NCBI GenBank assembly: GCA_031277435.1
Contig: JAITMI010000202.1
Coordinates: forward strand, 1 to 5,093
Source of the DNA: Pseudomonadales bacterium
GTDB taxonomy: Bacteria > Pseudomonadota > Gammaproteobacteria > Pseudomonadales > Pseudohongiellaceae
DNA: 5,093 bases
Direction: 5' to 3'
Shown here: positions 1-5,093 of the stretch, piece by piece
Layout of the letters: every line of letters starts with the position of its first letter
How positions within the stretch are numbered: position 1 is the first letter of the stretch
Program-made: the position numbers and the translations under genes
Notes under the pieces: generated by a model
The model's database searches: none
What the model saw: the letters and a program-made list of their open reading frames with translations, nothing else
Told to the model about the DNA's origin: nothing

Positions 1-30
1 GAAGTCACCCCCGAAGTCACCCCCGAAGTC
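1..30 (+). repeat. 12-bp tandem repeat encoding EVTP linker units
   Basis: The unit GAAGTCACCCCC occurs twice exactly (1-12 and 13-24), followed by a half unit GAAGTC (25-30). It encodes Glu-Val-Thr-Pro repeats just before the winged-helix domain. The repeat runs off the left edge, so its true copy number is unknown. Since the unit is a multiple of three, gain or loss of copies would keep the reading frame. Confidence 0.85.
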
Positions 31-282
31 GCGCGGATGTTGGCTATTCTGAAAGGCGAAATGAGCCGGGAGCAGATCATGGCGCTGCTTGGGCTGAAGG
101 ACGAGAAACACTTCCGCACGCGGTACCAGCAAATAGGTGTCGCCTCCGGCTTGGTCGAAATGACCCTCCCCGATAAACCCCGCAGCAGCAAACAGCGCTA
201 CCGCCTGACGACTAAGGGGCTACAGTGGCTGGCGGCAGGCTCCGGCGGCGATATCGAACTCTCACAAAAAACCCCGGACTAG
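1..282 (+). CDS. C-terminal end of a Fic-like or AlbA-type protein (5' partial)
   Basis: The reading frame is open from the first base of the window, so the gene begins upstream; 93 residues are visible. The fragment starts with an EVTP repeat (EVTPEVTPEV, encoded by a 12-bp tandem repeat). It continues into a compact winged-helix-like domain that contains GLKDEKHFR, then EMTLPDKPRSSKQRYRLT and a final GLQWL. This ending is characteristic of the C-terminal domain of many Fic-family proteins (AMP-transferase-type enzymes) and of some AlbA-type putative DNA-binding or ATP-binding proteins. The region probably binds DNA or mediates regulation. The Fic catalytic motif (HPFxxGNGR) would lie upstream, so the enzyme class cannot be confirmed here. 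The ATG at 37 is internal, because the upstream codons continue the family's typical repeat linker. The TAG stop sits in the loop of the terminator hairpin. Identification of the domain is fairly secure; which parent family it belongs to is not. Confidence 0.72.
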   Translation, partial: EVTPEVTPEVARMLAILKGEMSREQIMALLGLKDEKHFRTRYQQIGVASGLVEMTLPDKPRSSKQRYRLTTKGLQWLAAGSGGDIELSQKTPD

Positions 283-292
283 CCGGGGTTTT
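266..292. terminator. bidirectional intrinsic terminator between convergent genes
   Basis: A perfect 10-bp inverted repeat (AAAACCCCGG at 268-277 and CCGGGGTTTT at 283-292) flanks a 5-nt loop. On the + strand the GC stem is followed by TTTT, and on the - strand by six T residues (complement of A266-A271). It can therefore end both the Fic-like gene, whose TAG stop at 280-282 lies inside the loop, and the cytochrome gene, whose stop is 23 nt away. The run of T on the - strand is longer, so termination of the cytochrome transcript may be the stronger function. Confidence 0.88.
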
Positions 293-315
293 GGAGTACT
301 GCCGCGAATTCAGCC

Positions 316-660
316 TTACTGCTGCGGCAGCGTCTTGATGTAAGCGGCTACGTCGGCCATGGCCTGGTCGTCGGGCAGGATCTGCGCCATCGGGGCCATC
401 TGCATGCCGTAGGTATCGCGGGGGTTGGTGCCGCGGACGCCGCTCTTGAAGTTTTGCAGTTGACGGATGATGTACCAATCTTCCTGGCCGGACAGTTTGG
501 GCGCGTTCAGCGCTTCCATGCCTTCGGCGTTGGCGCCGTGGCAGGCGGCGCAGGTGGCGAACAGCGCCTGGCCTTTGGCCGGGTCGCCGCCTTGAGCCAG
601 GGCGCCAGTGGAGGCGAGAGCAGCCAGAGCGGCGGCGGACAGGATGGTTTGCAACTTCAT
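316..660 (-). CDS. exported monoheme class I c-type cytochrome
   Basis: This is a 114-residue precursor of a small soluble electron carrier expected in the periplasm. Residues 1-22 form a signal peptide: a short Lys-containing n-region, an Ala/Leu-rich core and an ALA cleavage site before Gln23. The mature protein of about 92 residues has one covalent heme site, C37-A-A-C40-H41. The section LQNFKSGVRG followed by GMQMAPMA (residues 68-92) is typical of class I cytochromes of the c4, c5 or c554 kind. The distal axial methionine should be one of Met86, Met88 or Met91. The C-terminal helix contains VAAYIKTL. One domain is present, so it is not a diheme c4. I chose the start at 660 because AGGAG lies 7 nt upstream and the signal peptide begins there; an upstream in-frame ATG at 849 would bury the signal peptide. 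The gene diverges from the dcd-ccm block and converges on the Fic-like gene. Its redox partner cannot be told from the sequence. Confidence 0.92.
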   Translation of the reverse strand: MKLQTILSAAALAALASTGALAQGGDPAKGQALFATCAACHGANAEGMEALNAPKLSGQEDWYIIRQLQNFKSGVRGTNPRDTYGMQMAPMAQILPDDQAMADVAAYIKTLPQQ

Positions 661-667
661 TACATTA

Positions 668-672
668 CTCCT
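668..672 (-). promoter_or_regulatory. Shine-Dalgarno site of the cytochrome gene
   Basis: The - strand reads AGGAG here, 7 nt before the ATG at 660. It fixes the start at residue M of the signal peptide and argues against the longer in-frame upstream extension. Confidence 0.85.
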
Positions 673-765
673 ACGTGGGTTGACGTGGTGGGGAACGATA
701 GCCGGGGAGGATGAATCCGGACTTAACCGTCTCTCTCTTTTGGGGCTTATGCCTTTGGGGTTTAC

Positions 766-786
766 AAGCTGCGCCCAAAGCAGCTT
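766..786. repeat. 7-bp inverted repeat in the cytochrome leader
   Basis: AAGCTGC (766-772) and GCAGCTT (780-786) are perfect complements around a 7-nt spacer. In the leftward RNA they could form a hairpin about 105 nt before the cytochrome start codon. No T run follows on either strand, so it is not an intrinsic terminator; it could equally be a protein operator or chance. Confidence 0.45.
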
Positions 787-837
787 CCATGATGGCCGCG
801 CAAGTGTGCTATCTTTGCCGGCCCAAAAACGCGGCGC

Positions 838-843
838 ATTATA
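838..843 (-). promoter_or_regulatory. candidate -10 box for the cytochrome gene
   Basis: The - strand reads a perfect TATAAT here. The hexamer 17 nt upstream (CTATAC, 861-866) matches TTGACA poorly, so the promoter may need an activator or may lack a standard -35. If it is used, transcription would begin near position 831 and give a 5' leader of about 170 nt before the cytochrome start at 660. Confidence 0.45.
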
Positions 844-910
844 GACCAAATCGCGGACCCGTATAGGGCCGTGCGGCTTTCAAGCCAATACCGTTTTCAG
901 CACCTTTTTA

Positions 911-926
911 TACGCATTTACGCATT
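911..926 (+). repeat. tandem 8-bp repeat just upstream of dcd
   Basis: TACGCATT is present twice back to back, ending 12 nt before the dcd start codon. It lies within the probable dcd leader and next to the T-rich stretch TTTTTATA. It may be a binding site or chance; no function can be assigned. Confidence 0.5.
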
Positions 927-938
927 CAAGGCAGGCGC

Positions 939-1508
939 ATGAGCATCAAGTCAGACCATTGGATCCGCCGCATGGCCCGCGAGCACGGCCTGCTCAGCCC
1001 CTTCGAGCCCAATCAGGTGCGCCAGATCGATGGGCGCAAGGTGATTTCCTACGGCACCTCCAGCTACGGTTACGATGTGCGCTGCGCCAACGAATTCAAG
1101 ATTTTCACCAACGTGCATACCACTAACGTGGTCGATCCGAAGAACTTCGATCCCACCAGTTTCGTCAGCATTACCGAAGATTACTGCATCATTCCGCCCA
1201 ATTCCTTCGCCCTGGCGCGCACGGTGGAATACTTCCGCATCCCGCGCAACGTGTTGACGGTCTGCCTGGGCAAGAGCACTTACGCGCGCTGCGGCATCAT
1301 CGTCAACGTCACCCCGCTCGAACCCGAATGGGAGGGGCATGTGACGCTGGAGTTCTCCAACACCACGCCGCTGCCGGCCAAGATTTACGCCAATGAAGGC
1401 GTGGCGCAGATGCTGTTTTTCGAGGCCGATGAAATGTGCGACGTGAGCTACCGCGACCGCGCCGGCAAGTACATGGGCCAGACCGGCGTGACGCCGCCCA
1501 AACCGTGA
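939..1508 (+). CDS. dcd: dCTP deaminase
   Basis: The enzyme deaminates dCTP to dUTP and ammonia in the cytoplasm; dUTPase then converts dUTP to dUMP, the precursor of dTMP. The 189 residues match the usual length of the proteobacterial homotrimeric enzyme. Hallmarks are [12 protein letters not shown] (37-48), [12 protein letters not shown] (84-95), GKSTYARCG (111-119), [18 protein letters not shown] (124-141) and the C-terminal lid residues GKYMGQTGV (176-184). By comparison with E. coli Dcd, Ser113, Arg117 and Glu138 correspond to the catalytic Ser111, Arg115 and Glu138. The start at 939 is supported by AAGG (928-931) 7 nt upstream and by the conserved beginning MSIKSD-WIRRMA. The frame lacks the fused dUTPase activity features of bifunctional archaeal forms, as far as motif reading can tell. 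The gene is followed after only 16 nt by ccmA with no terminator, so it may be the first gene of the operon. Confidence 0.97.
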   Translation: MSIKSDHWIRRMAREHGLLSPFEPNQVRQIDGRKVISYGTSSYGYDVRCANEFKIFTNVHTTNVVDPKNFDPTSFVSITEDYCIIPPNSFALARTVEYFRIPRNVLTVCLGKSTYARCGIIVNVTPLEPEWEGHVTLEFSNTTPLPAKIYANEGVAQMLFFEADEMCDVSYRDRAGKYMGQTGVTPPKP

Positions 1509-1524
1509 GGCAAGCCAAACCGCC

Positions 1525-2154
1525 ATGCTCAGCGTCAACGCCTTGCATTGTGAACGGGACGAGCGCGTGCTGTTCAGCGACCTCAGCTTCACTATAAAGC
1601 TGGGCGAAGTGTGGCAATTGCAGGGGGCGAACGGCAGCGGCAAGACCACGCTATTGCGCATTCTCTGCGGCCTCAATCACGACTACGAAGGCGACATCCT
1701 CTGGCAAGGCGAGCCGGTGCGCCGCCAGGTGGAGGAATTTCGCGCCGGCGTGTTCTACCTCGGCCACAGCCCCGCCATCAACAAGACGCTGACGCCGCTG
1801 CAAAACCTGCGCTGGTTCTGCGCCGTGTCTGGTTTCGCCGATGACGCGGCGATCATGGCGGCCTTGGCTGAGCAGGGGTTGCGCGGTTATGAGGAAGTGC
1901 CTTGCCGGCATCTGTCGGCGGGGCAGCAGCGGCGCGTCAGCCTGGCGCGGCTGGCGCTTTCGCCAGCATCCCTATGGATTCTCGATGAGCCCTTCACCGC
2001 GCTTGACCGCTTTGGCGTCGCCGCGCTGGAACGGCAGGTGGCGGCCAAGGCGCGCGCGGGCGGCGCGGTGCTGTTGACCACGCATCATCAACTGCGGCTC
2101 GACTGCGAGCTGCAACGCATCGACCTCGATGCCCCGCGGGAGACTCGCGCATGA
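1525..2154 (+). CDS. ccmA: cytochrome c maturation ABC ATPase CcmA
   Basis: This is the cytoplasmic ATPase of the CcmABCD complex, which drives release of heme-loaded CcmE. The 209 residues are normal for the family and form one ABC domain. In order: Walker A GANGSGKT (34-41), the segment FYLGHSPAINKTLTPLQNL (77-95) where CcmA proteins typically carry GHxPGIK, ABC signature LSAGQ (130-134) followed by QRRVSLARL, Walker B WILDEP (151-156), D-loop TALD (158-161) and H-loop His187. A standard Q-loop glutamine is not obvious; the equivalent stretch reads GHSP. The start is the first ATG after dcd. The nearest Shine-Dalgarno-like sequence, GAGG at 1507-1510, is 14 nt away, so translation may depend partly on coupling to dcd. 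The stop overlaps the ccmB start in ATGA. The short length, the linked ccmB-F genes and the family-specific central segment separate it from other ABC ATPases. Confidence 0.96.
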   Translation: MLSVNALHCERDERVLFSDLSFTIKLGEVWQLQGANGSGKTTLLRILCGLNHDYEGDILWQGEPVRRQVEEFRAGVFYLGHSPAINKTLTPLQNLRWFCAVSGFADDAAIMAALAEQGLRGYEEVPCRHLSAGQQRRVSLARLALSPASLWILDEPFTALDRFGVAALERQVAAKARAGGAVLLTTHHQLRLDCELQRIDLDAPRETRA

Positions 2155-2840
2155 GCCGCTACAGCCTGGGCGTGTTCGGCAGCCTGCGCGCCACCTTCAC
2201 GCGCGAACTCTTGATCCTGTGGCGCAATCCGGGCGACATCGTCAACCCGCTGATGTTTTTCGTGATCGCGGTGTCGCTGTTCCCGCTCGGGGGCGACAGC
2301 GACCCGGCCTATCTCAGCGGCATTGCCGCTGGCGTGGTGTGGGTGACGGCGCTCTTGGCGGTGATGCTGTCGATGGAAAGCCTGTTCCGCGGCGATTACG
2401 AAGACGGCAGCCTAGAACAACTCTTATTGTCGCCGCAGCCCTTGTATTTTCATCTGCTCGCCAAAGTGGCCGGGCATTGGCTGCTCAGCGGCCTGCCGCT
2501 GGTATTGCTGTCGCCGCTCTTGGCGCTGATGCTGGCCTTGCCGCAAGACGCCTACGCGCCGCTGATGATCGGCCTGTTATTGGGCACGCCCACGCTCACC
2601 CTGATCGGCGCCATCGGCATGGCGCTCACGGTGGGCCTCGGGCGCGGTGGTTTGCTGCTCGCTGTGCTAGTATTGCCGCTCTCGATTCCAGTGCTGGTGT
2701 TCGGCGCGGGAATGGTGCAGACGGCGCTCGCCGGCCTGCCGTACACAGGGCTCGTGGCGCTGCTTGGCGCGCTATTGGTGCTGGCTTTGAGCCTGGCGCC
2801 CTTGGCGATCGGAGCCGCGCTGCGCATCAGCATTAACTGA
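2151..2840 (+). CDS. ccmB: cytochrome c maturation membrane protein CcmB
   Basis: This is the integral inner-membrane partner of the CcmA ATPase in the CcmABCD complex. Its 229 residues are slightly above the E. coli length of 220. About six hydrophobic segments can be read, near residues 30-46, 55-78, 103-128, 136-161, 167-188 and 198-222. Family signatures are the N-terminal RELLILWRNPGDIVNPLMFF (18-37), LSMESLFRGDYEDGSLEQLL (73-92, probably the cytoplasmic stretch that contacts CcmA) and LGTPTLTLIGAIGMALTVG (144-162). The start codon shares ATGA with the ccmA stop, which suggests translational coupling and balanced synthesis of the two subunits. The protein appears intact. Confidence 0.95.
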   Translation: MSRYSLGVFGSLRATFTRELLILWRNPGDIVNPLMFFVIAVSLFPLGGDSDPAYLSGIAAGVVWVTALLAVMLSMESLFRGDYEDGSLEQLLLSPQPLYFHLLAKVAGHWLLSGLPLVLLSPLLALMLALPQDAYAPLMIGLLLGTPTLTLIGAIGMALTVGLGRGGLLLAVLVLPLSIPVLVFGAGMVQTALAGLPYTGLVALLGALLVLALSLAPLAIGAALRISIN

Positions 2841-2859
2841 CAAGATTTCTTCGATTCTC

Positions 2860-3612
2860 ATGTGGCAGTGGCTATACAAACTGGGTTCTCCCAGATATTT
2901 CTATGACATGACCACGGTCTTTCTGCCCTGGTTGCGCGGCGTTACCTATTTCCTGCTCATTGTGGGGCTAGTGTGGGGTCTCGGTTTCGCGCCGCCGGAT
3001 TATCAGATGAAGGATAACTACCGCATCATTTATATCCACGTACCAACGGCGCTGGGCGCGATGTGGGTTTACGCGATGATGGCGGCGATGGCCGCGATGC
3101 ACATGATCTGGAATCTCAAACTCGCCGACATGGTGGCCAAATCCTGCGCCTGGGTGGGCGCCAGTTATTGCGCGGTGGGGCTCGTTACCGGCTCTTTCTG
3201 GGGCAAGCCAACCTGGGGCGTGTACTGGATCTGGGACGCCAAACTCACCGCCATGCTGATTTTGTTCTTCATTTATATCGGCGTGATCGCGCTGCGTTCC
3301 GCCTTCGATTCCGAAACCTCCGGCTCCAAGGCCGCCTCCGTCTTGACCTTGGTCGGAGTGGTCAATTTGCCGATCATTTATTACGCCGCGCAGTGGTGGA
3401 ATACGCTGCATCAGCCGCCAAGCGATCTGGGGGGCAGCGCCACCGGCGCCAATCCGCCGGAGATTTGGATTCCGGTTTTTTTCACCGGTTTTGGTTTGAT
3501 CGGTTTAGTGTTCCTGCTGGTAATCCTGCGCACGCGCAACGAAATTCTCTGGCGCGAACGCCGCGCGCAATGGGTGCAGGACTTGGTACAAGGGGAGCCG
3601 CGCCGTGCCTGA
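2860..3612 (+). CDS. ccmC: heme-handling WWD-domain protein CcmC
   Basis: CcmC binds heme on the periplasmic face of the inner membrane and is required for attaching it to CcmE. The 250-residue protein has six hydrophobic segments and the diagnostic tryptophan-rich WWD region WGKPTWGVYWIWDAKLT (114-130). His60, in RIIYIHVP, and His184, in WWNTLHQP, match the two essential heme-ligand histidines known at the same residue numbers in E. coli CcmC. Other family landmarks are GFAPPDYQ (42-49) and LVGVVNLPIIYY (164-175). It follows ccmB after 19 nt. No clear Shine-Dalgarno sequence precedes the ATG, although the N-terminus aligns well with known CcmC, so the start is probably right. The last 8 nt overlap the beginning of ccmD. 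Confidence 0.97.
   Translation: MWQWLYKLGSPRYFYDMTTVFLPWLRGVTYFLLIVGLVWGLGFAPPDYQMKDNYRIIYIHVPTALGAMWVYAMMAAMAAMHMIWNLKLADMVAKSCAWVGASYCAVGLVTGSFWGKPTWGVYWIWDAKLTAMLILFFIYIGVIALRSAFDSETSGSKAASVLTLVGVVNLPIIYYAAQWWNTLHQPPSDLGGSATGANPPEIWIPVFFTGFGLIGLVFLLVILRTRNEILWRERRAQWVQDLVQGEPRRA
3590..3597 (+). promoter_or_regulatory. Shine-Dalgarno site deciding the GTG start of ccmD
   Basis: AAGGGGAG lies inside the 3' end of ccmC, 7 nt before the GTG at 3605. Its strength and spacing support GTG as the real ccmD start rather than the in-frame ATG at 3647. Confidence 0.8.
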
Positions 3613-3808
3613 GTTTCAATTTGATAGCGTCGCCGATTTTTTCGCCATGAGCGGCTACGCCTTCTACGTGTGGATGGCTTACGGATTTTTCTTCGCCGTC
3701 ATGTTCTGGAACCTGATTCAGCCGCGCTTGGCGCGGCGCAAACTGATGAAACTGCTGCGCGCGCGGCAAGTACGCGAACAAAACGCCGCGCCGCCGGTGA
3801 GGGAGTGA
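3605..3808 (+). CDS. ccmD: small membrane protein CcmD
   Basis: CcmD is a small inner-membrane component of the CcmABCD complex that helps release heme-loaded CcmE. The product has 67 residues (E. coli CcmD has 69). A stretch beginning FFAMSGYAFYVWMAYG (12-27) leads into one transmembrane helix that runs to about residue 38, followed by a strongly basic tail (PRLARRKLMKLLRARQVR), expected on the cytoplasmic side. The GTG start is chosen because a strong Shine-Dalgarno sequence sits 7 nt upstream and because starting at the next ATG would drop the residues before the conserved MSGYAFYVW block. The gene overlaps ccmC by 8 nt and ends 6 nt before ccmE. Sequence conservation in this family is low, so position in the operon is a major part of the call. 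Confidence 0.92.
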   Translation: MPEFQFDSVADFFAMSGYAFYVWMAYGFFFAVMFWNLIQPRLARRKLMKLLRARQVREQNAAPPVRE

Positions 3809-3814
3809 AGCAAA

Positions 3815-4270
3815 ATGCGTGATCTTCGCAAACAAAAATTGTGGATCGTGCTCAGCATCGTGCTGGGCGCGGCGGTGGCGGTGGGGCTGGTACTAGTGGC
3901 CTTCAACGAAGGGCTCAACGTGTTCTTCACGCCCACCGAAATCGCCGAAGGCAAGGTGCGGCCCAATCAGAACATCCGCATCGGCGGCATGGTAAAAACC
4001 GGCTCGCTGGTGCGCGAAGGGCTCGAAGGCACCCGCATCGAATTCCTCACCACCGATTACAACGTCGATATCCCGGTAGTTTACGACGGCGTGCTGCCCG
4101 ATCTTTTCCGCGAAGGGCAGGGCGTGGTGGCCGAAGGTTTCGTCGATGAGGGCGGCGTGTTCCAGGCGCGGCAGATCATGGCCAAGCACGACGAAAACTA
4201 CATGTCGGCGGAAGTGAAAGCCGCGCTGGACGCCGCCGAACAAAAGAAAGCTGAAGGGGTCGCCCCATGA
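3815..4270 (+). CDS. ccmE: periplasmic heme chaperone CcmE
   Basis: CcmE carries heme covalently, but transiently, from CcmC to CcmF. The 151-residue protein has a short basic N-terminus, one membrane anchor (about 9-30) that is probably uncleaved, and a periplasmic beta-barrel (OB-fold) domain. Visible landmarks are [10 protein letters not shown] (37-46), [14 protein letters not shown] (54-67) and the heme site KHDENYM (124-130). His125 is the expected covalent heme ligand and Tyr129 the expected axial ligand, matching His130 and Tyr134 of E. coli. The residues after the motif read SAEV rather than the more usual PPEV. The C-terminal tail is charged and Ala/Lys-rich. GGGAG (3801-3805), 9 nt upstream, supports the start. 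The stop overlaps ccmF in ATGA. Confidence 0.97.
   Translation: MRDLRKQKLWIVLSIVLGAAVAVGLVLVAFNEGLNVFFTPTEIAEGKVRPNQNIRIGGMVKTGSLVREGLEGTRIEFLTTDYNVDIPVVYDGVLPDLFREGQGVVAEGFVDEGGVFQARQIMAKHDENYMSAEVKAALDAAEQKKAEGVAP
4253..4259 (+). promoter_or_regulatory. Shine-Dalgarno site of ccmF
   Basis: GAAGGGG lies in the 3' end of ccmE, 7 nt before the ATG at 4267. Together with the ATGA overlap it fixes the ccmF start. Confidence 0.75.
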
Positions 4271-5093
4271 TTCCGGAACTTGGTCATTTCGCGCTGATCC
4301 TGGCCCTGTGTCTGGCCGGCTTGCAGGCGGTATTTCCGCTCGTGGGCGCGCAGCTTGGCAATGAGCAGTGGATGAAACTGTGCCGTCCGCTTTCCGCCGG
4401 CGTGTGGGTGTTCATGCTGCTCAGCTTCGGCTGCCTCGCTTATGCTTTTTTGCATGACGATTTCTCCGTGGCCTACGTGTCGCGCAATTCCAATTCGTTA
4501 TTGCCCGTTTATTACAAATTCTCCGCCGTGTGGGGCGCGCACGAAGGCTCGCTGCTCTTGTGGGTCTTGATTCTGGCAACCTGGAGCTACGCCGTGAGCC
4601 TGCTCAGCCGCAACCTGCCGCTCGATATTCTGGCGCGAGTATTGGCGGTAATGGGCTTGGTGGCGGTGGGTTTTCTGCTCTTCATGCTCGCCACCTCAAA
4701 CCCTTTTGAACGCTTGCTCTTGAATACGCCCAGCGAAGGCGTCGATCTCAATCCGCTGCTACAGGACTTTGGTCTCATCGTGCATCCGCCATTTCTGTAC
4801 ATGGGTTACGTGGGTTTTTCCGTGGCCTTCGCCTTCGCCATCGCGGCATTATTGACCGGCCGTCTCGACGCCGCCTGGGCGCGCTGGACGCGGCCCTGGA
4901 CCAATGCCGCCTGGGCCTTCCTCACCATCGGCATCGCGCTCGGTTCCTGGTGGGCTTATTACGAATTGGGCTGGGGCGGCTGGTGGTTCTGGGATCCATC
5001 CGAAAACGCCAGCTTCATGCCCTGGCTGGCGGGCACGGCGCTGATTCATTCCCTGGCGGTGACGGAAAAACGCGGCGTGTTCAAAAGCTGGAC
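4267..5093 (+). CDS. ccmF: cytochrome c heme lyase subunit CcmF (3' partial)
   Basis: CcmF, normally with CcmH, transfers heme from CcmE to apocytochromes at the periplasmic side of the inner membrane. The frame is open to the window edge, giving the first 275 residues of a protein usually about 650 long. It is rich in transmembrane segments. Landmarks are [26 protein letters not shown] (74-99 region), [19 protein letters not shown] (171-189) and the WWD region, from [13 protein letters not shown] (226-238) to [15 protein letters not shown] (239-253). His173 and His261 coincide in number with two of the four heme-ligand histidines of E. coli CcmF; the other two lie beyond the window. Ser245 replaces the valine usual in WDPVENAS. 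The start overlaps the ccmE stop in ATGA and has a good Shine-Dalgarno sequence. NrfE and similar paralogs share this fold, but the operon context favours CcmF. Confidence 0.96.
   Translation, partial: MIPELGHFALILALCLAGLQAVFPLVGAQLGNEQWMKLCRPLSAGVWVFMLLSFGCLAYAFLHDDFSVAYVSRNSNSLLPVYYKFSAVWGAHEGSLLLWVLILATWSYAVSLLSRNLPLDILARVLAVMGLVAVGFLLFMLATSNPFERLLLNTPSEGVDLNPLLQDFGLIVHPPFLYMGYVGFSVAFAFAIAALLTGRLDAAWARWTRPWTNAAWAFLTIGIALGSWWAYYELGWGGWWFWDPSENASFMPWLAGTALIHSLAVTEKRGVFKSW

Larger units (their letters stand above)
661..938. other. divergent intergenic region between cytochrome and dcd
   Basis: This 278-bp non-coding stretch must hold the promoters for the leftward cytochrome gene and, unless transcription enters from elsewhere, for the rightward dcd-ccm block. 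Visible elements are a perfect leftward TATAAT (838-843), a 7-bp inverted repeat (766-786), a tandem repeat next to dcd (911-926) and ribosome binding sites at both ends. I saw no convincing FNR-type palindrome (TTGAT-N4-ATCAA) and no rightward promoter with good matches in both hexamers. The short frames crossing it have no recognisable protein features. Confidence 0.7.

Noticed and set aside
660..665. Start-stop mini-ORF (ATGTAA) overlapping the cytochrome start on the - strand
   Set aside because: Its ATG is only 2 nt from the AGGAG site, too close for normal initiation, while the cytochrome ATG has ideal 7-nt spacing.
815..845. Rightward promoter TTGCCG (815-820) with TATAGA (840-845)
   Set aside because: Each hexamer matches only four of six bases and the spacing is 19 nt, so it is too weak to list as a feature, although a dcd promoter must lie somewhere nearby.
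661..849. N-terminal extension of the cytochrome from an in-frame ATG at 849
   Set aside because: It would add 63 residues before a clear signal peptide. The region contains the likely -10 box and leader, and the ATG at 660 has a good AGGAG site.
951..1676. Long open frame antisense to dcd and the start of ccmA
   Set aside because: It is a mirror of strongly conserved coding sequence in GC-rich DNA. The translation shows no domain, and it crosses two well-supported genes.
2129..2836. Long + strand open frame overlapping ccmB in another phase
   Set aside because: Its product is Arg/Ala-rich with low complexity, typical of a shifted frame in GC-rich DNA, whereas the ccmB frame gives a recognisable membrane protein.
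3063..3650. Arg-rich + strand open frame overlapping ccmC
   Set aside because: It lies in a shifted phase of the well-conserved ccmC gene and shows no family features.
1..5093. An undescribed defence or metabolic system
   Set aside because: Apart from the partial Fic-like end, every gene is a recognised housekeeping or cytochrome maturation gene in a standard order. No mobile element, array or RNA gene is visible.

Overview
The window is ordinary chromosomal DNA of moderately high GC content, by eye about 60%. It most likely comes from a gammaproteobacterium or a close betaproteobacterial relative. The reasons are the gene order ccmA-B-C-D-E-F of the System I cytochrome c maturation pathway, a Dcd protein of the roughly 189-residue proteobacterial type, and CcmC and CcmF proteins whose heme-ligand histidines fall at the same residue numbers as in Escherichia coli. 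No species can be named from the sequence alone.

Layout. Positions 1-282 (+) hold the 3' end of a gene for a protein with a C-terminal winged-helix domain, of the kind found at the end of Fic-family and related AlbA-type proteins; its catalytic part lies outside the window. A strong palindromic terminator (266-292) separates it from a convergent gene (316-660, -) for a small exported monoheme c-type cytochrome. A 278-bp divergent intergenic region (661-938) carries a perfect -10 box for the cytochrome and a short inverted repeat in its probable leader. Then comes a tightly packed + strand block: dcd (dCTP deaminase, 939-1508), ccmA (1525-2154), ccmB (2151-2840), ccmC (2860-3612), ccmD (3605-3808), ccmE (3815-4270) and ccmF (4267 to the window edge). 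Gaps are at most 19 nt, and A/B, C/D and E/F overlap by 4, 8 and 4 nt, so the block probably forms one operon, perhaps including dcd.

How the genes work together. CcmA (ATPase), CcmB and CcmC are membrane-complex components that load heme onto the periplasmic chaperone CcmE with help from CcmD. CcmF, normally with CcmH, passes heme from CcmE to the CXXCH motif of apocytochromes. The divergent cytochrome has an N-terminal signal peptide and one CXXCH site, so it is a plausible local client. CcmG, CcmH and CcmI are not seen and would be expected beyond the right edge. Dcd belongs to thymidylate precursor supply and has no known mechanistic link to cytochrome maturation.

I found no evidence for an undescribed system, mobile element, CRISPR array, tRNA or rRNA. 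The points worth a second look are small: the dcd-ccm linkage, the shared divergent control region, the 12-bp repeat linker of the Fic-like protein, and a few residue differences in otherwise conserved Ccm motifs.
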